A stretch of DNA of 64,000 bases. It comes from an endosymbiont of Galathealinum brachiosum (GTDB taxonomy: Bacteria; Pseudomonadota; Gammaproteobacteria; SZUA-229). A program made the position numbers and the translations under genes. Below the pieces are notes generated by a model. That model saw only the letters and a program-made list of their open reading frames with translations, made no database searches and had not been told where the DNA came from. The stretch is taken from the NCBI GenBank assembly GCA_003349885.1, contig QFXC01000011.1, positions 798,900 to 862,899 of the forward strand. Direction: 5' to 3'. This document shows, in pieces, positions 26,520 to 36,603 of this stretch. Position 1 is the stretch's first letter. Every line of letters starts with the position of its first letter.

Positions 26520-26831
26520 TTACTTCATACCTGCATAGTATGCCGCAATATTAGCCATGTCCGCATCAGTCAGAGGCTTAGACATTGCGTTCATAGTAGG
26601 GTCTTTACGAGTACCTGATTTGAATGCTTTAAGCTGCTTAACAACATAAGCTGCTTTCTGGCCTTTCAGATTTGGATAAGTTGGTACAGCGCTTATACCT
26701 GCTTGGCCATGACATGCCGCACAGCTAGCTGCTTTTGTTTTGCCTTTAGCTGCATCGCCAGCTGCCATAGCTGAAGAAGCTGATACTGCTAGTACAGACG
26801 CAGCCAGCATAGTTAATACTTGCTTTCTCAT
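26520..26831 (-). CDS. class I c-type cytochrome
   Basis: A 103-residue monohaem cytochrome. Signal peptide 1-23 ending SAMA; haem motif CAACH at 37-41; axial Met likely in TMNAMSKPL (around residue 83); C-terminal helix [15 protein letters not shown]. Similar to small periplasmic cytochromes c553/c4-half that carry electrons to terminal oxidases. GGAGAT lies about six bases before the ATG, and a short hairpin (TCGTGT/ACACGA, 26848-26863) sits just upstream in the leader. Confidence 0.93.
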   Translation of the reverse strand: MRKQVLTMLAASVLAVSASSAMAAGDAAKGKTKAASCAACHGQAGISAVPTYPNLKGQKAAYVVKQLKAFKSGTRKDPTMNAMSKPLTDADMANIAAYYAGMK

Positions 26832-27201
26832 TGATTATCTCCAGGTCGTGTTAATACACGATTATTAAATTAGCAGCGGAATTTTCTCAGAGCGTGGGCT
26901 TAATGTAAATCAAGATTTTCTGATATTGGGCATTATGTAGCTTATAATGTGAAATAGTTTAGAAAATTCAAAGGTTTGCATCGATTTATATGTGAGTAAA
27001 ATTAGTTAATTTGATATTTTTGGTCATAAATCAGGGTCATAATTATTATTAAACAGGGCGAAATTAATGAAAATCAGACTAATTTTGAATAATAGTTGCT
27101 GTAAACCGGCTGAATCAGCTGAAAATCATGTCATATTCGGGTAAAGTGTGCGGCTTATTTAACTTGGCACCTATTTACACGCTACTGGTGAGGAAACAAA
27201 C
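26832..27201. other. divergent intergenic region between cytochrome c and rpe
   Basis: About 370 AT-rich bases carrying the two divergent promoters. It holds the leader hairpin at 26848-26863 and a 25-codon frame at 27067-27144 containing adjacent cysteines, with a poor ribosome site (not called). The rpe ribosome site GTGAGGAAAC lies before 27202. Confidence 0.45.
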
Positions 27202-27888
27202 ATGGCTGATTTTAAAATTGCACCATCTATTCTATCTGCTGACTTTGCACGCTTAGGCGAAGAAGTTGACAATGTACTTAAATCTGGCGCGGATATCGTG
27301 CATTTTGACGTAATGGATAACCATTATGTGCCTAACTTAACAATAGGCCCCCTGGTATGTGATGCATTACGTAAACATGGCGTAACAGCTGAAATCGACG
27401 TTCACCTAATGGTAAAGCCTGTTGATCGTATCATTCCTGATTTTGCTGAAGCTGGTGCAAGTTATATTACTTTTCATCCAGAAGCATCTGAGCACGTAGA
27501 TCGCACATTACAGATGATTCGTGAATTGGGTTGTAAGTCGGGTTTAGTATTTAACCCAGCAACACCTTTAGATTGTTTAAAGCATGTAATGGATAAAGTT
27601 GACGTTATTTTATTAATGTCAGTTAATCCTGGTTTTGGTGGTCAGTCATTTATTCCTGAAACACTGAATAAATTACGTGAAGCTCGTAAATTAATTGATG
27701 AGTCTGGTTTTGATATACGTTTAGAAATTGACGGTGGCGTAAAAGTAGATAACATCCGTGAAATAGCTGAAGCCGGTGCAGATATGTTTGTTGCAGGTTC
27801 TGCAATCTTTGGTGCTAAGAATGAATCTGATGCAAATGTATATGACACAGTAGTTGGCAAGATGCGTGATGAGCTAGCGAAAGCTTAA
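27202..27888 (+). CDS. rpe: ribulose-phosphate 3-epimerase
   Basis: A 228-residue TIM-barrel metalloenzyme interconverting ribulose 5-phosphate and xylulose 5-phosphate in the pentose phosphate pathway. Motifs: [33 protein letters not shown] (metal Asp/His), [21 protein letters not shown] and the phosphate site [11 protein letters not shown]...VAGSAIFG. It heads the rpe-gph-trpEGDC run, an arrangement known from other gammaproteobacteria. The partner isomerase rpiA is encoded at 60.6 kb. Confidence 0.96.
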   Translation: MADFKIAPSILSADFARLGEEVDNVLKSGADIVHFDVMDNHYVPNLTIGPLVCDALRKHGVTAEIDVHLMVKPVDRIIPDFAEAGASYITFHPEASEHVDRTLQMIRELGCKSGLVFNPATPLDCLKHVMDKVDVILLMSVNPGFGGQSFIPETLNKLREARKLIDESGFDIRLEIDGGVKVDNIREIAEAGADMFVAGSAIFGAKNESDANVYDTVVGKMRDELAKA

Positions 27889-27957
27889 TCATATTTTAAA
27901 ATAGGTCAGTTGTATCTGGCCTATTTTAAATAGTTATAGAAAACCCTCATAGGATTT

Positions 27958-28635
27958 ATGATGATACAAAAACCAAAAATGGTACTAATCGATGTTGATG
28001 GTACATTAGTTGATAGTGTGCCAGATTTGGCTTATTGCGTTGATGAGATGATGAAGCAGCTTGGCATGCCAGAACACGGTGAAACCAGGGTACGTAATTG
28101 GGTAGGAAATGGTGTAGAGCGTTTAACTCGCCGTGCATTAATTGGCCAGTTAGATGGTGAACCAGATGATGCTTTATTTGAAAAAGCCTATCCAATATTT
28201 TTAGATTTATATGATAAAAATGTATGTGAGCGTAGCTGTTTATATGATGGTGTACGTGAAGCATTAGATTTTTTAAAATCTACCGATGTTAAAATCGGTT
28301 GTGTAACCAATAAAAATGCACAGTTTACTTTGCCTATTTTAGAAAAATTAGGTATTAAAGATGATTTTGAAATCATTGTTTGTGGTGATACATTAACCAA
28401 AAAGAAACCTGACCCTTTACCGCTGTTACATTCGGCTGAGCAATTAGGTGTTAAACCTGAAGAATCATTAATGTTAGGTGATTCTATGTCAGATGTTAAG
28501 GCTGCTCGTGCAGCTGAATTTAACATTATCTGCATGTCGTATGGTTATAATCATGGGGAAGATATTCGTGATTACAACCCTGATGCAGTTGTTGATTCAA
28601 TGGCAGAGATTAAAACAATAATAGATTGGGGTTAA
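27958..28635 (+). CDS. gph: phosphoglycolate phosphatase
   Basis: A 225-residue HAD phosphatase: motif I LIDVDGTLVDS with nucleophile and acid Asp, motif II CVTNKN, motif III KKKPDPLP and motif IV MLGDSMSDVKAAR. It hydrolyses 2-phosphoglycolate from DNA end repair or from RuBisCO oxygenation; no RuBisCO gene is in the window. Two ATG codons abut (27958, 27961); AGGA four bases before the first makes the second equally likely. It lies 69 bases after rpe. Confidence 0.94.
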   Translation: MMIQKPKMVLIDVDGTLVDSVPDLAYCVDEMMKQLGMPEHGETRVRNWVGNGVERLTRRALIGQLDGEPDDALFEKAYPIFLDLYDKNVCERSCLYDGVREALDFLKSTDVKIGCVTNKNAQFTLPILEKLGIKDDFEIIVCGDTLTKKKPDPLPLLHSAEQLGVKPEESLMLGDSMSDVKAARAAEFNIICMSYGYNHGEDIRDYNPDAVVDSMAEIKTIIDWG

Positions 28636-28643
28636 CCCTTAAA

Positions 28644-28665
28644 TCCCCCTTAATCTCAAGGGGGA
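28644..28665 (+). promoter_or_regulatory. hairpin that masks the leader-peptide ribosome site upstream of trpE
   Basis: TCCCCCTT (28644-28651), loop AATCTC, and AAGGGGGA (28658-28665) form an 8-bp GC-rich stem whose 3' arm overlaps the Shine-Dalgarno GGGGAGG (28661-28667). It lies after gph and before the candidate leader peptide. No U-tract follows, so it is not an ordinary gph terminator. ATG TAA at 28671-28676 makes a start-stop pair three bases past the ribosome site. Confidence 0.45.
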
Positions 28666-28679
28666 GGAATATGTAAAAT

Positions 28680-28733
28680 ATGAGAGTTTTCAGATCAACA
28701 GATAAAGTTTTATATACCTATTGGCGATGGTAG
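28680..28733 (+). CDS. candidate tryptophan leader peptide (TrpL-like)
   Basis: A 17-codon frame, MRVFRSTDKVLYTYWRW followed by TAG, lies 52 bases before trpE. It ends with two Trp codons out of three, a strong bias given that Trp is about 1% of residues, and matches the logic of a leader whose translation senses charged tRNA-Trp. GATGG, which overlaps the last Trp codon, can pair with CCATC (28738-28742) just past the stop. I do not see a GC-rich terminator with U-tract between the leader and trpE, so the mechanism is unclear. The ribosome site is 12 bases away, a little long. Confidence 0.45.
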   Translation: MRVFRSTDKVLYTYWRW

Positions 28734-28785
28734 CTATCCATCTTTGTATACGCATATATAAAATTAAATTGTCTGGAAAATAATC

Positions 28786-30273
28786 ATGACATTAGAAGAA
28801 TTTGAAAAACTTAAAAGTAAAAACCACACTCATATCCCATTAGTACGTGAAGTACTAGCTGATCTTGATACCCCTTTAAGTGCCTACCTGAAATTGGCCA
28901 ATGCGCCCTATAGCTATCTATTTGAGTCCGTTCATGGCGGAGAAAAATGGGGACGATATTCTATTATTGGCTTACCTTGTATCAAGCGTATAAAGATTTC
29001 AGGTAAAAAAATCACAATAGAAAATGGTTACGAAAATTCTGAAATACTTGAAGTGGAAGATCCACTGGCATGGATTGAAGAATATCAGCAATCATTTAAT
29101 GTTGCAGAAATAGATGGCTTACCAAAATTTACTGGTGGTTTAGTCGGATATTTTGGTTATGAAACAATTCGTTATATAGAGCCAAAATTGGCAGGCGTTG
29201 AAAAGCCAGATATTTTGGAAACACCAGATATACTATTAATGGTGTCTGAAGAAGTAGTTGTGTTTGATAATTTAAGTGGAAAATTATATTTTATTGTATT
29301 GGTTGATCCAGATAAAACAGATGCATATGAGTTCGGTCAGAAACGATTAAAATCATTAGAGCGACAGTTACATCAGACTGTTCCTACGTATCATCCATCA
29401 GAAAAAAGTGTAAAAGTTAAAGAAGAAGATTTTGTTTCTGGTTTTACTGAGGCAGGTTATAAAGAAGCTGTTGCTAAAGCCAAACAATATATTGTTGATG
29501 GTGATGTTATGCAGGTTGTGTTGTCGCAGCGCATGAGTATTCCGTTTAGTGCTGAACCTTTAGATTTATATCGCTCGTTGCGCAGCTTAAACCCTTCCCC
29601 TTATATGTATTTCTTAAACCTGGATGATCATCATGTGGTGGGCTCTTCTCCAGAAATTTTAGTGCGTTTAGAGGATGACGAAGTAACTGTAAGGCCTATT
29701 GCTGGAACTCGACCCAGGGGCGCAACTGAAACGGAAGATATTGCTTTAGAAAAAGAGTTATTAGCAGATCCTAAAGAATTAGCAGAACATTTGATGTTAA
29801 TTGACCTGGGTAGAAATGATGCGGGCCGAGTTAGTAAGATTGGTACAGTTGAATTAACCGATAAAATGATTGTTGAACGTTATTCACATGTAATGCACAT
29901 AGTTTCGAATGTGACGGGTGAATTAAAAGATAAACTTTCTGCGATGGATGTATTAAGAGCAACATTCCCCGCAGGTACCGTAAGTGGGGCGCCAAAAATA
30001 CGTGCCATGGAAATTATTGATGAATTAGAGCCGGTTAAACGTGGTATTTATTCAGGTGCGGTAGGTTATCTTTCGTGGAACGGCAATATGGATACAGCTA
30101 TTGCTATACGTACTGCTGTAATCAAAAATAAAACATTAAATATTCAGGCAGGAGCGGGCATTGTTTATGATTCTATTCCACAAAGTGAGTGGGATGAAAC
30201 CATGAATAAAGGGCGTGCGGTCTTCCGCGCAGTGGCAATGGCGGAAGCCGGTTTAGACGGCTCGCATAGGTAA
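28786..30273 (+). CDS. trpE: anthranilate synthase component I
   Basis: A 495-residue chorismate-utilising enzyme forming anthranilate with ammonia supplied by TrpG. The N-terminal domain holds the feedback-binding segment with [18 protein letters not shown]. The C-terminal catalytic domain has [66 protein letters not shown] and [16 protein letters not shown]. Full length. First structural gene of the trp run; trpG follows after six bases. Confidence 0.97.
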   Translation: MTLEEFEKLKSKNHTHIPLVREVLADLDTPLSAYLKLANAPYSYLFESVHGGEKWGRYSIIGLPCIKRIKISGKKITIENGYENSEILEVEDPLAWIEEYQQSFNVAEIDGLPKFTGGLVGYFGYETIRYIEPKLAGVEKPDILETPDILLMVSEEVVVFDNLSGKLYFIVLVDPDKTDAYEFGQKRLKSLERQLHQTVPTYHPSEKSVKVKEEDFVSGFTEAGYKEAVAKAKQYIVDGDVMQVVLSQRMSIPFSAEPLDLYRSLRSLNPSPYMYFLNLDDHHVVGSSPEILVRLEDDEVTVRPIAGTRPRGATETEDIALEKELLADPKELAEHLMLIDLGRNDAGRVSKIGTVELTDKMIVERYSHVMHIVSNVTGELKDKLSAMDVLRATFPAGTVSGAPKIRAMEIIDELEPVKRGIYSGAVGYLSWNGNMDTAIAIRTAVIKNKTLNIQAGAGIVYDSIPQSEWDETMNKGRAVFRAVAMAEAGLDGSHR

Positions 30274-30279
30274 GTTAAA

Positions 30280-30858
30280 ATGATGTTAATGATAGATAAC
30301 TATGATTCGTTTACCTATAATCTGGTGCAATATTTAGGTGAACTTGGTGCTGATGTACAAGTGCTTAGGAATGATCAAATTAACTTGCAGGAAATTGAAA
30401 GTTTAAAACCTGAAAGAATAATGATATCACCTGGGCCATGCACACCGAATGAGGCAGGCGTTTCTATGCAAACGATTGAAAAGTTTGCTGGTAAATTACC
30501 TATCTTAGGTGTGTGTTTAGGGCATCAGAGTATTGGTCAGGTATTTGGTGGGAAAATCATCCATGCTAAAAAAATCATGCATGGTAAAACATCAATGATT
30601 CATCATAATAATAAGGGTGTTTTCTCTGGTCTTACTAATCCATATGAAGCAACACGTTATCACTCCTTGGTTATAGAAAAAGAAAGTTTGCCTGATTGTT
30701 TAGAGATAACGGCATGGACAGAAAATGATGATGGCAGTATCGATGAAATAATGGGCGTTCGTCATAAAGAATATAATATTGAAGGTGTGCAATTTCACCC
30801 TGAGTCTATATTGACTGAACACGGGCATGATTTGTTGAAAAACTTTTTAGAGAGCTAA
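30280..30858 (+). CDS. trpG: anthranilate synthase component II (glutamine amidotransferase)
   Basis: A 192-residue class I amidotransferase: [19 protein letters not shown], oxyanion region [13 protein letters not shown], nucleophile Cys in [16 protein letters not shown], and the His/Glu pair in [13 protein letters not shown]. It delivers ammonia to TrpE and, in many bacteria, also to PabB. Six bases after trpE, so cotranscribed. Confidence 0.97.
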   Translation: MMLMIDNYDSFTYNLVQYLGELGADVQVLRNDQINLQEIESLKPERIMISPGPCTPNEAGVSMQTIEKFAGKLPILGVCLGHQSIGQVFGGKIIHAKKIMHGKTSMIHHNNKGVFSGLTNPYEATRYHSLVIEKESLPDCLEITAWTENDDGSIDEIMGVRHKEYNIEGVQFHPESILTEHGHDLLKNFLES

Positions 30859-30895
30859 AGGTTCATTCGTTACGAATGTAAAAGGTATTAATCTT

Positions 30896-31912
30896 ATGGA
30901 CATGCAATCCGCAATAAAAGCAGTAACCGAAAAACAAAACCTAAGTCGTGATGAAATGACGCAGGTAATGAATTTAATCATGACCGGTCAAGCCACAGAT
31001 TCTCAAATTGGTGGTTTCTTAATTGGTTTACGTATGAAAGGTGAGTCGATTGATGAGGTGACAGCTGCCGCTTCTGTGATGCGTGAACTCTCTACTAAAG
31101 TTGAAGTGCCCGATGAATACCTGGTTGATACTTGCGGTACTGGTGGAGACTCATCTGGTAGTTTTAATATATCTACTGCTTCTGTTTTTGTAACAGCCGC
31201 CGCTGGTGCACATGTAGCCAAACATGGCAATCGAAGTGTCTCAAGTAAATCTGGAAGTGCAGATGTATTAGAAACTGCTGGTGTTAATCTGGATATTACA
31301 CCAGAGCAAGTTTCTGAATGCATTAAAAATATTGGCGCAGGTTTTTTGTTTGCTATAAAACATCATGGCGCAATGAAGCATGCCATTGGTCCAAGAAAAG
31401 AAATGGCGGTACGCACAATTTTTAATGTGCTCGGTCCTTTAACAAATCCTGCCTCTGCGCCTAATCAGGTTATTGGTGTGTTTAGTAAAGACTGGGTTGA
31501 GCCTTTAGCCCAGGTTTTAAAGCAGTTAGGTAGCCATCATGTAATGATAGTGCATGCAGATGATGGTATGGATGAGATAAGTATTGCTAGTGCGACTTCA
31601 GTTGCTGAATTAAAAGATGGTGAAATTACAACTTATAGTATTAAGCCTGAAGATTTCTCGATGCAACGAGCTGAATTGACAAGCATAAAAGCCAGGGATT
31701 CAGAGGATAGTTTAACTATCATTAAATCTGTATTTGAGAATCAGGAAGGCCCGGCTAAAGACATTGTTTGTTTGAATGCAGGTGCAGCAATTTATGTGTC
31801 CGGGCTTGCCGGTTCATTGGCGGAAGGTATAGAGAAGGCTCAAGCAGCTGTGGCTGAAGGCAAAGCGAAAGAGAAGTTCGAAGCGCTGATTTCTTATAGT
31901 AATAATTTTTAA
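30896..31912 (+). CDS. trpD: anthranilate phosphoribosyltransferase
   Basis: A 338-residue enzyme joining anthranilate to PRPP. Motifs: DTCGTGGDSSGSFNISTA (PRPP loop), KHGNRSVSSKSGSADVLE, FAIKHHGAMKHAIGPRKEM, RTIFNVLGPLTNP and DGMDEIS. Full length; the start at 30896 lies 37 bases after trpG. In some species TrpD is fused to TrpG; here it is separate. Confidence 0.97.
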   Translation: MDMQSAIKAVTEKQNLSRDEMTQVMNLIMTGQATDSQIGGFLIGLRMKGESIDEVTAAASVMRELSTKVEVPDEYLVDTCGTGGDSSGSFNISTASVFVTAAAGAHVAKHGNRSVSSKSGSADVLETAGVNLDITPEQVSECIKNIGAGFLFAIKHHGAMKHAIGPRKEMAVRTIFNVLGPLTNPASAPNQVIGVFSKDWVEPLAQVLKQLGSHHVMIVHADDGMDEISIASATSVAELKDGEITTYSIKPEDFSMQRAELTSIKARDSEDSLTIIKSVFENQEGPAKDIVCLNAGAAIYVSGLAGSLAEGIEKAQAAVAEGKAKEKFEALISYSNNF

Positions 31913-31991
31913 AATGAATTGAACGAGCCTGAATTTATTCATCATTAGCTTTAGCTGATGATGAGGAAGGTAAAAATTAAATAGTGATTTT

Positions 31992-32789
31992 ATGAGTAAT
32001 ACACCAGATATACTAAAAAAAATTCTAAAACGTAAAGTTGAAGAAATTACTGAAGCTGCAGCAAAAGAATCATTGGTTGATTTAAGTGAACGAGCAGAAC
32101 TTGCGTTGCCTGTACGTGGTTTTATTCAGTCAATTGAAGATAAAATAACTGCGGGTGAAGCAGCTGTTATAGCGGAAATAAAAAAAGCATCCCCTAGTAA
32201 AGGTGTAATGCGTGAGAACTTTATTCCAGCTGAAATAGCAAAAAGTTATGAAAAAGGCGGTGCAGCATGCCTATCGATTTTAACTGACCGTGATTACTTT
32301 CAGGGTTCACCTGAGTTTTTAATGCAAGCGCGTGAATCTGTGAGTCTCCCTGTTATTCGTAAAGATTTTATTATTGATCCATATCAGGTCTATGAAGCCA
32401 GAGCGATGAATGCAGACTGTATTTTATTGATTGTCTCGGCTTTGGGTGATGCCATGTTGAATGAGCTTTTAGTGTTGGCGCATCATTTGCAAATGGATGT
32501 ATTAATGGAAGTGCATGATAGAGAAGAAATGCAGCGTGCAATTCAAAGTGGTGCAAGGTTAATAGGTGTGAACAATCGTAATTTACGCACCTTCGAAATG
32601 GATCTTCAAACTACATTGGGTATGCTGGATATGTTGCCTGAAGATCGAATTCTGGTAACAGAAAGTGGCATCCATACACCAGACCATGTAAAACTGATGC
32701 GTGACAATGATGTGAATAGTTTTCTGGTGGGTGAGGCTTTTATGCGCGCTGATGAGCCAGGTGAAAAACTGGCTGAGTTATTTGGTTGA
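31992..32789 (+). CDS. trpC: indole-3-glycerol-phosphate synthase
   Basis: A 265-residue TIM-barrel enzyme closing the indole ring. Motifs: [82 protein letters not shown] and LVTESGI. It is monofunctional (no TrpF domain); trpF, trpB and trpA are not in the window, as is common in gammaproteobacteria of the Pseudomonas type. It ends just before a bidirectional hairpin facing crp. Confidence 0.97.
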   Translation: MSNTPDILKKILKRKVEEITEAAAKESLVDLSERAELALPVRGFIQSIEDKITAGEAAVIAEIKKASPSKGVMRENFIPAEIAKSYEKGGAACLSILTDRDYFQGSPEFLMQARESVSLPVIRKDFIIDPYQVYEARAMNADCILLIVSALGDAMLNELLVLAHHLQMDVLMEVHDREEMQRAIQSGARLIGVNNRNLRTFEMDLQTTLGMLDMLPEDRILVTESGIHTPDHVKLMRDNDVNSFLVGEAFMRADEPGEKLAELFG

Positions 32790-32794
32790 TGTTA

Positions 32795-32817
32795 AACGCT
32801 TCCTGTCAGGAAGCGTT
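32795..32817. terminator. bidirectional hairpin between trpC and crp
   Basis: AACGCTTCCT (32795-32804), a 3-base loop and AGGAAGCGTT (32808-32817) form a 10-bp perfect stem in the 32-base gap between the convergent stops. U-tracts on either side are short (ATAATTATT on the plus strand). Confidence 0.6.
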
Positions 32818-32821
32818 ATAA

Positions 32822-33511
32822 TTATTCAGGTGATTCAGCTTTGGCTTCTTTCTCTGCTTTATGTTTGGCTATATGTTCTTCATCATGTACCACAATGGTT
32901 TTACCATGTGCATAAATGAGTTTGTCTTCCTCAAGTTCTTTTAATACGCGTCCTGCCATTTCACGGGAGCAACCAACAATTTTAGCAATATCCTGACGTG
33001 TGATTTTAATTTGCATGCCATCGGGATGAGTCATTGCATCCGGTTGTTCGCTAAGTTCCAGTAGTGTCCTTGCAATACGGCCAGATACATCGAGAAATAT
33101 CAGGTCGCGTACTTTCTGACTGGTCCTAATTAGACGATCAAATATCTGTCCGGATAACATAAATAGAATTTCAGGGTCTTCACTTACCAGTTTTCTAAAC
33201 TGGGTATATGAAATTTCAGCAATTTCGCAGGCCGATTTAGCTACAATCTTTGCACTGCGTTCAAGATCATCCTTAAAAAGACCTGCTTCACCAAAAAAAT
33301 CACCTGCATTGAGATACGCCAGGATTATTTCTGACCCATCTTCGTTTTCTGCGAGTACGCTAACCGAGCCCTTAATGATATAGTAGAGGCTGTGTGGCTT
33401 ATCACCTTCGTGAATGATATTCTTTTTAGCCGGGTACGTCTTACGGTGGCAGTGATTTAGAAATAAATCTAGCGAAGGGTTTGAATTGTCTACTTTAGGT
33501 AACAGGCTCAT
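32822..33511 (-). CDS. crp: cAMP receptor protein (Crp/Vfr)
   Basis: A 230-residue global regulator. ATG 33511 ([11 protein letters not shown]) is chosen; the frame is open 35 codons upstream without family similarity. The cAMP pocket is conserved ([14 protein letters not shown]; then [24 protein letters not shown] split across the dimer helix), and the DNA-binding part matches E. coli closely: [19 protein letters not shown] and [16 protein letters not shown], with the Arg-Glu-...-Arg contacts for TGTGA sites. A charged tail ([14 protein letters not shown]) of about 15 residues is additional. A perfect target site occurs at 20.35 kb. It is divergent from the OsmC-like gene. Confidence 0.94.
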   Translation of the reverse strand: MSLLPKVDNSNPSLDLFLNHCHRKTYPAKKNIIHEGDKPHSLYYIIKGSVSVLAENEDGSEIILAYLNAGDFFGEAGLFKDDLERSAKIVAKSACEIAEISYTQFRKLVSEDPEILFMLSGQIFDRLIRTSQKVRDLIFLDVSGRIARTLLELSEQPDAMTHPDGMQIKITRQDIAKIVGCSREMAGRVLKELEEDKLIYAHGKTIVVHDEEHIAKHKAEKEAKAESPE

Positions 33512-33636
33512 AGTTTCCGTATCATTTTTGATGGGAGCTTTTGAATTATAGACGATTTTTACGTGAGCCCGTATATATATTCTGTTAATTAACACAATAT
33601 ATGAAATATTAAGCAAATAATTTTTAGGTGAAAAGC

Positions 33637-34053
33637 ATGAAAGCCAGAGTTAAATGGTTAGATAATATGTCATTTGTAGGAGAAACGGGCAGTGGCCACT
33701 CGGTTGTGATGGATGGTGCTCCGGAATCTGGTGGCAGAAATCTGGCTGCCAGACCAATGGAAATGGTGTTAATCGGCATGGGTGGTTGTACTGCTTTTGA
33801 TGTGGTCATGATACTCCAGAAAGCACGTCAGCCAATAAATGACTGTATTGTTGAGCTGAGCGCTGAACGATCAGAAGAAATTCCCAAGGTTTTTACAAAA
33901 ATACATGCCCATTATATTGTTAAAGGTAGTGGTTTAAGTGAAAAACAGGTAGAAAAAGCAGTGAATCTGACGGCAGAAAAATACTGTTCGGTATCTATTA
34001 TGCTTGCTGCTACTGCTGAGGTTACCCACGACTTTGAAATAATAGACGGCTAA
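33637..34053 (+). CDS. OsmC-like protein (YhfA type)
   Basis: A 138-residue OsmC-fold protein. ATG 33637 has AGGTGA six bases upstream. Redox cysteines sit in [10 protein letters not shown] (about 49) and KYCSVSIML (about 112), the usual pair of peroxidase-type OsmC proteins. E. coli yhfA also lies divergent from crp, so this linkage is conserved. It probably reduces organic hydroperoxides, but YhfA-type proteins are not well characterised. Confidence 0.88.
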   Translation: MKARVKWLDNMSFVGETGSGHSVVMDGAPESGGRNLAARPMEMVLIGMGGCTAFDVVMILQKARQPINDCIVELSAERSEEIPKVFTKIHAHYIVKGSGLSEKQVEKAVNLTAEKYCSVSIMLAATAEVTHDFEIIDG

Positions 34054-34111
34054 ATGCTGGTTATTGATCACATGGTTTTTGAATTTTAATTTAATTGTTA
34101 GAAATAAATAA

Positions 34112-35785
34112 ATGCTAAATAATACAACGCAGGAAACTTTCAATAGCCTGCAAGAACAATACTATAGTGCCTGGTTTCGTTTTCACCCTGAGATGGCTGT
34201 TCATATTGGTGTGAGTGGATATGAAGAATATTTGACACCATTTAGTGATGAAGAGATTGGTGCTTTAATTTCTTTAAATAAGAAAATTATTTTCTCTTTA
34301 GAAGAGTTGACCATATCTGAGCTGACAATTAATCAGCAAATGGATTACAGTATTTTATATAATGCGGCAAGTATAGAGCTGCATGAGCTTATCGAACGTG
34401 ACTGGCGTTTTTTGATGCCGCAAAAATACCTTCCTTTAGAAGCGATCCATCAATTAATTAATCGGCCAGTAGATAATCTCCATCAGGCCATGAAACGTCG
34501 TTTGAAAAGCGTGCCTGAGTATCTACGCTCAGCAAAAAACTACCTGTTACAGCAGCCGGAAAACATACCTGAAAATTGGGTGCTGGATGCAATTTCAGGA
34601 GCAAATGCAGGTGCTATTTATTTTCGAGATCTGGCTCGTAATCCAGAAATAATACATAAATTTAAAAATCCAGCACGTTTACAGCCTGTGTTTGATGAGG
34701 CTGCACATGCTATGGAAGAGTTTGAAAGATTCCTGCGTAAAGATATTCAGCCAGTGGCGAAGGGCTCTTTTTCCTGTGGTAAAAATCACTTTAATACACT
34801 GTTAAATAACTGGCATTGTCTGGGTGTGGATGCAGAAAAATTATATGAATTTGGAGAGTCTCTGTTTAATCAGACTCAACAGGAATTAAAGGAACTATGT
34901 AAATCATTACCCGGTTCTGACGATATAGAAGAGCAGCTGGCAAGAATTCGTCATCAGCATCCTGATGCTAAAGGAGAGCATTTGATGAATGCTTATCGCA
35001 GTCGAATGAAAGCTGCTTATAACTTTGTAGTTGAGCAGGGTTTAGTTGCAGTGCCTGAAACTCAGGCGTTAAAAGTAGTGGAAACCCCTGTTTTTCTTCG
35101 TCATGAAATTCCGTTTGCTGCATATGATGAGCCTTCATATAAAGACCCTCAGCAAAAAGGTTATTATTATGTGACTCCCGTCCGTTCTGACGGGCATTTG
35201 CTGGAGCATAACTGGACTTCAATTGACCTTACCTGTGTTCATGAGGCTTTTCCCGGGCATCACTTACAGTTTGTTACCGCAAATAAAAATCCGGAGAACA
35301 GTTTACCCAGACTGTTGAATACATCAGCAACATTTTATGAAGGCTGGGCATTGTATTGTGAAGACATGATGCAGGAGCAGGGTTTTCTCGATCAACCCGA
35401 GCACTACTTTATGATGTTACGTGATCGTTTGTGGCGTGCACTTCGAGTGATGCTTGACGTTGAGTTGCATACACAAAATTTAAGTATTGATAAAGCTGCA
35501 CAGCGCATGTGTGATGTGCTCGGTTTTAGCATTGACCAGGCGAAAGCCGATTTAAGCTGGTATTCACAGTCACCTACAGTACCGATGGGTTATGCCACGG
35601 GCTGGGCTTTAATGAAGGCGCTAAGGGATGAGGAATCGAAGAAGGAAGATTTTAATTTAAAGAACTTTCATGGCCGTTTATTGTCTGTAGGGTCATGTGC
35701 ATTATCATTAGTCATTAAAAATGAGTTTGGCGAACAGGCCTGGATTAATGCTAGAAACAAGGTGTTTAATTTAACAGGTAAATAA
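34112..35785 (+). CDS. DUF885 family metallopeptidase-like protein
   Basis: A 557-residue soluble protein with the DUF885 hallmark CVHEAFPGHHLQ (around residue 375), an HExxH-like zinc site, plus WALYCEDMMQE (second Glu ligand region) and PTVPMGYATGWALMKALRD. No signal peptide. Family members are predicted zinc peptidases of unclear substrate. It is followed 13 bases later by the TerB gene and is probably cotranscribed with it. Confidence 0.86.
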   Translation: MLNNTTQETFNSLQEQYYSAWFRFHPEMAVHIGVSGYEEYLTPFSDEEIGALISLNKKIIFSLEELTISELTINQQMDYSILYNAASIELHELIERDWRFLMPQKYLPLEAIHQLINRPVDNLHQAMKRRLKSVPEYLRSAKNYLLQQPENIPENWVLDAISGANAGAIYFRDLARNPEIIHKFKNPARLQPVFDEAAHAMEEFERFLRKDIQPVAKGSFSCGKNHFNTLLNNWHCLGVDAEKLYEFGESLFNQTQQELKELCKSLPGSDDIEEQLARIRHQHPDAKGEHLMNAYRSRMKAAYNFVVEQGLVAVPETQALKVVETPVFLRHEIPFAAYDEPSYKDPQQKGYYYVTPVRSDGHLLEHNWTSIDLTCVHEAFPGHHLQFVTANKNPENSLPRLLNTSATFYEGWALYCEDMMQEQGFLDQPEHYFMMLRDRLWRALRVMLDVELHTQNLSIDKAAQRMCDVLGFSIDQAKADLSWYSQSPTVPMGYATGWALMKALRDEESKKEDFNLKNFHGRLLSVGSCALSLVIKNEFGEQAWINARNKVFNLTGK

Positions 35786-35798
35786 TAGATGTTCTTTT

Positions 35799-36251
35799 AT
35801 GCTTAAAAAAATACAGTCTTTTTTTGAAAAAAACTTTATGGCGGATAGTGTTAATTCCGTTCCTGATGCACATCAGTTAAATCTGGCAGCATCGGCTCTG
35901 TTAATCGAAATGGTGTTACAGGACGATCATATTGATGAGAAAGAAGTAGTCGTGGTAAAAAAGCTACTAACGGATCAATTTGATTTATCTATAGAAGAGG
36001 CTGATAACCTGTATGTGCTTGCAGAAGAAGAAAAACATCAGGCTACTGATTATCATCAATTTACAAAATTAATTGCTGATCACTATACGCAACCACAAAA
36101 AGTGCAGTTAATAGAGTCTCTCTGGCGTGTGGCATTTGCTGATCAGGTGCTGGATAAATACGAAGAGCATATGATCCGTAGAATTTCTGATTTGATTCAT
36201 GTCTCGCATAAAGATTTTATTATGACAAAACATCGGGTTGAGAGTGAGTAA
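35799..36251 (+). CDS. TerB family protein
   Basis: A 150-residue helical protein of the TerB superfamily: LAASALLIEMVLQDDHIDEKEVVVVKKLL with the acidic metal-binding turn (DDHIDEKE), and the second half LIESLWRVAFADQVLDKYEEHMIRRISDL repeating the acidic pattern. TerB-like proteins bind divalent metal at membranes and occur in stress-response contexts; here no other ter gene is near, so tellurite resistance should not be assumed. Confidence 0.88.
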   Translation: MLKKIQSFFEKNFMADSVNSVPDAHQLNLAASALLIEMVLQDDHIDEKEVVVVKKLLTDQFDLSIEEADNLYVLAEEEKHQATDYHQFTKLIADHYTQPQKVQLIESLWRVAFADQVLDKYEEHMIRRISDLIHVSHKDFIMTKHRVESE

Positions 36252-36312
36252 ACGCTAATAAAATAAATATTCATCCTCAAAGCTATGGCAGATGTTCAGA
36301 TACAGGCATAAA

Positions 36313-36346
36313 AAAACCTCCATCTAATAACTTAGAAGGAGGTTTT
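36313..36346. terminator. bidirectional intrinsic terminator
   Basis: AAAACCTCC (36313-36321) and GGAGGTTTT (36338-36346) form a 9-bp stem. On the minus strand it is followed by a run of T after the 65-residue protein gene, a strong terminator; on the plus strand the tract is shorter and serves terB. Confidence 0.75.
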
Positions 36347-36372
36347 ATATCTCGGGGGAGATGGGATATGAG

Positions 36373-36570
36373 CTAGCGTAGAATTGACTGCTTAGTATCA
36401 CGATTTGCATCCCAGGCTTCATGTACCTGATCAATTGCATTTTTGATGTGATTTTCAGTAATCTGAACAGTATCGCCATTGTCATCTACGATCATGCCGC
36501 CTTTGAAACCGGTTTGAGTGATAGCATAAGCGTATTTACCGCATTCGGCATTTTTTGCTGAGTTAGACAT
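36373..36570 (-). CDS. small unknown protein, 65 residues
   Basis: ATG 36570 gives a 65-residue soluble protein (MSNSAKNAECGKYAYAITQT...); 11 more codons are open upstream but the usual-looking start follows a GGAGAC ribosome site. The middle GGMIVDDNGDTVQITENHI reads like a small beta sheet, followed by an amphipathic helix (NAIDQVHEAWDANRD). One cysteine, no membrane segment. A dedicated terminator follows it, supporting real and perhaps strong expression. No family recognised. Confidence 0.6.
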   Translation of the reverse strand: MSNSAKNAECGKYAYAITQTGFKGGMIVDDNGDTVQITENHIKNAIDQVHEAWDANRDTKQSILR

Positions 36571-36603
36571 TAAAGTCTCCATATAAAGTAATAAATTCTG
36601 CAT

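Noticed and set aside
27067-27144. 25-codon frame with adjacent cysteines upstream of rpe
   Set aside because: Poor ribosome site and no supporting regulatory signal, unlike the 20443 micropeptide.
35799-36251. Tellurite-resistance island
   Set aside because: Only a lone TerB-like gene; no terA, terC, terD or terZ nearby.
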